DNA from: Zonotrichia leucophrys gambelii
Lineage: Eukaryota; Chordata; Aves; Passeriformes; Passerellidae
Direction of reading: 5' to 3'
Assembly (NCBI RefSeq): GCF_028769735.1
Contig: NC_088173.1
Span: 15,440,038-15,504,037, forward strand
DNA length: 64,000 nt
The notes below the pieces were generated by a model that had not been told where the DNA came from, did not search any database, and saw only the letters and a list, made by a program, of their open reading frames with translations. A program made the translations under genes and the position numbers. Positions within the stretch are counted from its first letter, which is position 1. Each line of letters starts with the position of its first letter. Positions 60,101-64,000 of this stretch are shown here, piece after piece.

Positions 60101-63100
60101 CCACTATTCATCTTCACCAGACATTCACAGATGGATCTGCTCCTTAAACAATTATGTCATACACCAAAAACTGAATGTGTGATACACCAACCATCTCAGC
60201 CTCCCCACAAACCTGTATCTTATGTACAGAGAATTAATTTACTGCAACACATGTCTAAAAATAATTTAGCCTGAGTTTGTTTTGGGGTTGGTTTTTTGTT
60301 TGTTTGCTTTCATTTAGCTACCTCAATATGCTTATTGCACGGCTCTAGAGTGTAATATGAATCTTGATTTCATTGGCTAAGGATGCTGAATGGACTTAAG
60401 CTGCAAATATTGCTAAATATTTTGAGTAATCGGATGACACCTGTTTTCACATTTTCTGAAAATATGCTTTCTATGCAGAAAAATATTCAAAGACACTATT
60501 TAGCAACAAATAGTTACTCAATCTGCTGTCAGTGATTTATAGTACCACAATGCAATTTGAATTAAGACCTAAATAAGCAAACCAAGTTCTTCATAGAGTT
60601 CTATGTCACTCTGAAGTCTTTACTTGAGTGAGAAACATTACTGATATTTAAGAAAAATAATTCTGATGTTGTGTTTATGGTGGAAAAGCCCCACCAGATC
60701 TTGACACGTAAGTAATTTTTGAGAATTTTAATATCCTACATAGGAACATATGTGTTATATAGTTGTCTTTTGAGTGTTTTATTTGCAATTAATATTGATA
60801 TAACGTGGATAGTATGTGGTAAATAGAGGAAAATGAGTATATAAGATTATAGCTGACCTCAATCAAATTAAGTCTTGTATTTCAGTGAAAGGATTCTGCT
60901 GACAGTATGATATGAACCATGCAAGTGCAATACAAACATTTAGTGAAGGTCAACTCCACTGGGAGGGTAAAATGCAAACTTTGCATTGAATTATCAGTCT
61001 CTGAGATGCAGTGTCCATGATAAACCTAGCCACTATGCACAAAAAGCTAAAAGGAAATTGTACTCATAAGTCTTTCAAAATCACAACTGAGTTTTCTTCT
61101 ATTCCCAATTTAAAAACTCTTCTCTATTACAAGTTATCTATTGCACACTTAGCAATTTTAGCCTTACTTTCCCTTACCAAATTCTTGGTATAATTACAAG
61201 AATATACAAGTAGAATTATTTTTTAAATTATGGAAGCAAACTATTACTTTATATAATAGGGGAATTTTAAATTTCAGTACATTTTTTTCTCATTCAATTT
61301 CAATATCAAATAACTATATTATATGTTACTTAAATTCAAAACATGAAGTACAGTCCCACAGCCTTAGAAGACTAATTTTAAAAAATCCCCATAATTAATA
61401 CCTACACAGATTCTCAATATAAAACTGAAGATTTGCATCACTGTATGAAGTGCAAGTGTGCACCAAACAATTTATGCAGATCTGTAACTATGATGGCTAG
61501 ATAAAATAAAATCTTCTATTCTGGACTTAGCTCTTTGTCAGACACCGCCCAGGGCTATGACATTTTGTGGGTTTGTGCTGTGAATCTTCACTGTTGCTTC
61601 TACAGCTTGTTTTTCTTGCCTAGCTGTATAACCTTTCCAAATCTTCAGGAACTAGAGATGATTATATCAGATTACTATATCAGTATGTGCACAACAGCAG
61701 GGAAAGTCCTCTGCTGAAGTGACCCTGTTTGCTGTTTGTAACATGCATGGAGTTTTGGATTGTGGTGGGATGAAATGCAACATGGACTAAACACATTTGG
61801 AACATATATGACTGTAGGGAACCATATTCTTTGCTGTGAAAAATACTTAATTTCTCCAATTCTTTATCGTGTTTGCCAATCTTCATATAACTATTAAGCT
61901 AGTAATTCCTTTAAACAGCAATGTAAAGGAGGAAAAAATATTTCAATTTTTTCTCAGAATCTTCTCCTAATGGGCTGCTACAGCAGGGAGAAAAAAGTCC
62001 TGTTGTGTCTAATTCCAAAAGACTACAAACACTTTCAGCTTCCTCATGTACCAAGTTGCAAACCCTTTCATACATGAACTGGTAAGAATAGTGAATACAA
62101 TTTCAAAAGCATATGATTGTCCATATGTGTTAAAATTACATACCTACATATTTTACCATGTAAAAAATGCACACCAGTAGGAAATATCTTTATTTTATCA
62201 TACTTATAAAATCCATATTTTTAGTACATTAGGATTTTTCCCATAATAAATTATACATTTTGTGAATGAAGACAGTTAAAACCATTCTGGCTTGAAATGT
62301 CGCATGACAGAAAGCTAATTTCAAATAACATAGCACAGCCAGAATATTGTTTGTTTGGTGTTCTTTCTCAGTGTGGTCCCTACACACTCATTCAATTTCT
62401 TTAAAATAAAGAATCTCAATGAGATTACTTAGGGGCAAACCCACAACTTTAATAAATGTTCCATAAAATAATTCTCATTTTTAAACAAAAAATTTTATCA
62501 AGAAACAGTTCACAGTAAAAGCCTTTCACACTGACTTTTCTCTTTCATATGAGTTACCTAACAACACTTGAGTGACTGCTCTCTTATTCAAGTCTCAGTT
62601 GTGTAGGAGCAAATCGAATCTCATAATACATGGAAAAGTTTACAGTACTTGTTATGCTTTACACATACTACAGCTAATGCTCTTGGAAATAAATTGCCTC
62701 ATAGACTGATGAAAGTGACAGCCTTTAGAACACCACTGTTTGCACCCAACTGAGGCCATTATCATTCATTACAGGGTGTGGAGGTTTTTTTCCTTTCTTT
62801 GCTAAGTAGCAATAATTTTTTTCTAAACAATTAAGGCTCCTGTATATTTTTTACTCTTTAAATTACTTTCAGCATTAAAGGCGTCACAGGATCATTTATC
62901 CTCTCTAGAGCAGTATTTATTTCAGTGACAGTTACTGCAGAAGATACAGGGATGCCTTTTCCTGATTCTTTTCATTATGAAACTCCCCAGGATGAGCAAC
63001 TACTGCATTGTGTACGTTCACTGGGCAGTGTTGGGTACCATTGCTCAAAAGGCCTCTGAACAATGAAGCGGAGGAAAAGGTTCAACAACAGTGCAAGAAA

Positions 63101-64000
63101 AGTGCTCGCAGCCTTGTAGTCTAGTCAATTTGGTGTTGCCATTGTTTGTCTACCGACTTGTGGTTTGTTCTCTGTCCCTTTCTTCAATAACTTCCACTAT
63201 TTATTTTGCTCTAGGAATTCAACACTCAAGCAAGGAAAAAATCTCCAAAAAATTTCTAGGTGAGAAACAATTTCTAAAACTCTCAAGCTATAGAAACACC
63301 AACTTAGGTATTTTTCTTCTCAAGTGACACAACACAAAAGTTTGTACAAACTCAAACTGTTTTGTACAAACAAAAATCTAAGATAACACTAATCAGAATA
63401 TGGTAGGAATTATTCACTAGAATATGATAGGCTTGTGGCACAAAACTGTTACATACATACTGTCACTGCATACACTTCCTGATGTGGAGCCAGAGCTCTC
63501 AACTGGGCTCGAGCTTAGAAAGGTAATTTTCCTAGATAACCGGGGCACCATTCTCTTCTCTTCCACTGCAATTTTGTGCTTTTCATAATGACAACATTTT
63601 TATTTTCCATTCAGGGAAGTAAATGCATCTAATGTACAAGGTGTAAAAATGACTTTATCCACATGAATGTAATATAAAATTACATTTTATAAATATAAAT
63701 TTTAATAATCATGCTTTTTTTTCTGGAGGCTAACAAAACTGTAGAATATTTGTGGTATATTATGTAATCACAGATTAGTCAATACTTAAAATTAAATATT
63801 GTGCACTTGAAAATACTTGTAGATAATTTTTAAAATTCTTTCTTCTTTAATTTATTGGTAACTACACCCAAGGGAGCAAGCCAAAAGAAGTGCAGTAAAA
63901 ATTATACGTTTAAGGAGTGATATAATATTATTTCCTCTTCACAGCTCACATTAGTTTAGCTAGCTGAGCTGTAAAACATTTTTCCAAAGGTCTTATGCTG
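54136..64000. other. Long repeat-poor, AT-rich noncoding stretch, no gene seen
   Basis: Nearly 10 kb with no recognisable interspersed repeat, and only an A12/(TA) tract at 54534-54556 and T-rich tracts near 57072-57113. The block 54690-55260 has a dense set of homeodomain- and POU-like motifs. The blocks 60310-60550 and 62880-63250 are more balanced in composition. No exon with matching splice sites and reading frame could be established, and the ends of the window show no gene boundary. Confidence 0.55.
54690..55260. promoter_or_regulatory. Candidate conserved noncoding element
   Basis: A repeat-free block between recognisable insertions and the rest of the desert. It carries two perfect octamer sites in opposite orientation, ATGCAAAT (54986-54993) and ATTTGCAT (55146-55153). 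It also has CTAATATGC/CTAAATAC strings near 54820 and ATTTAATTATATTTG near 55202. Motif density of this kind is common in vertebrate developmental enhancers, but AT-rich DNA gives such motifs by chance too. The call is inference without an alignment. Confidence 0.3.

Overview
This window looks like bird nuclear DNA, most likely a gene desert or a very large intron. I find no protein-coding gene, exon chain, tRNA or rRNA that I can support on either strand. The diagnostic evidence is in the repeats. There are eight CR1 LINE fragments, with the avian 3' end (an ATTCTATG-type tail) or recognisable CR1 reverse transcriptase remnants. There are also four avian-type endogenous retrovirus LTRs. The rest is AT-rich, poor in CpG and lightly loaded with repeats: recognisable transposable elements cover only about 7 percent. 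That is typical of bird genomes and unlike mammals. I cannot fix the order or species.

Layout. 1-5.4 kb is AT-rich with a GC-richer, exon-like but unrecognised patch near 2.73-2.96 kb. 5.4-6.5 kb is the largest CR1 copy (minus strand), with RT and C-terminal ORF2 remnants and the 3' UTR. A diverged class II-type LTR lies at 11.74-12.27 kb (minus strand). 21.09-21.77 kb holds a short CR1 followed by a duplicated segment, each copy ending in a long GAAA microsatellite. A tiny CR1 3' end is at 23.8 kb. A solo LTR of the same family as the 11.7 kb copy sits at 30.32-30.93 kb (plus strand) with a perfect 6-bp target-site duplication. A CR1 RT fragment is at 33.8-34.1 kb. Two CR1 3' ends sit back to back at 39.4-39.85 kb. 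Two ERVL-type LTRs lie tail to tail at 47.95-49.13 kb, flanked by the same 5 bases. CR1 pieces occur at 52.55 and 53.89 kb. From 54.7 kb to the end there are no recognised interspersed repeats. That stretch includes the best candidate for a conserved regulatory element (about 54.69-55.26 kb).

Function. Nothing here works together as a gene system. The window is a record of insertion by CR1 LINEs and endogenous retroviruses, of microsatellite expansion, and perhaps of a few conserved noncoding elements acting on genes outside the window. I found no convincing sign of a new biological system. The observations most worth checking are the inverted LTR pair, the duplicated GAAA locus and the candidate conserved blocks.
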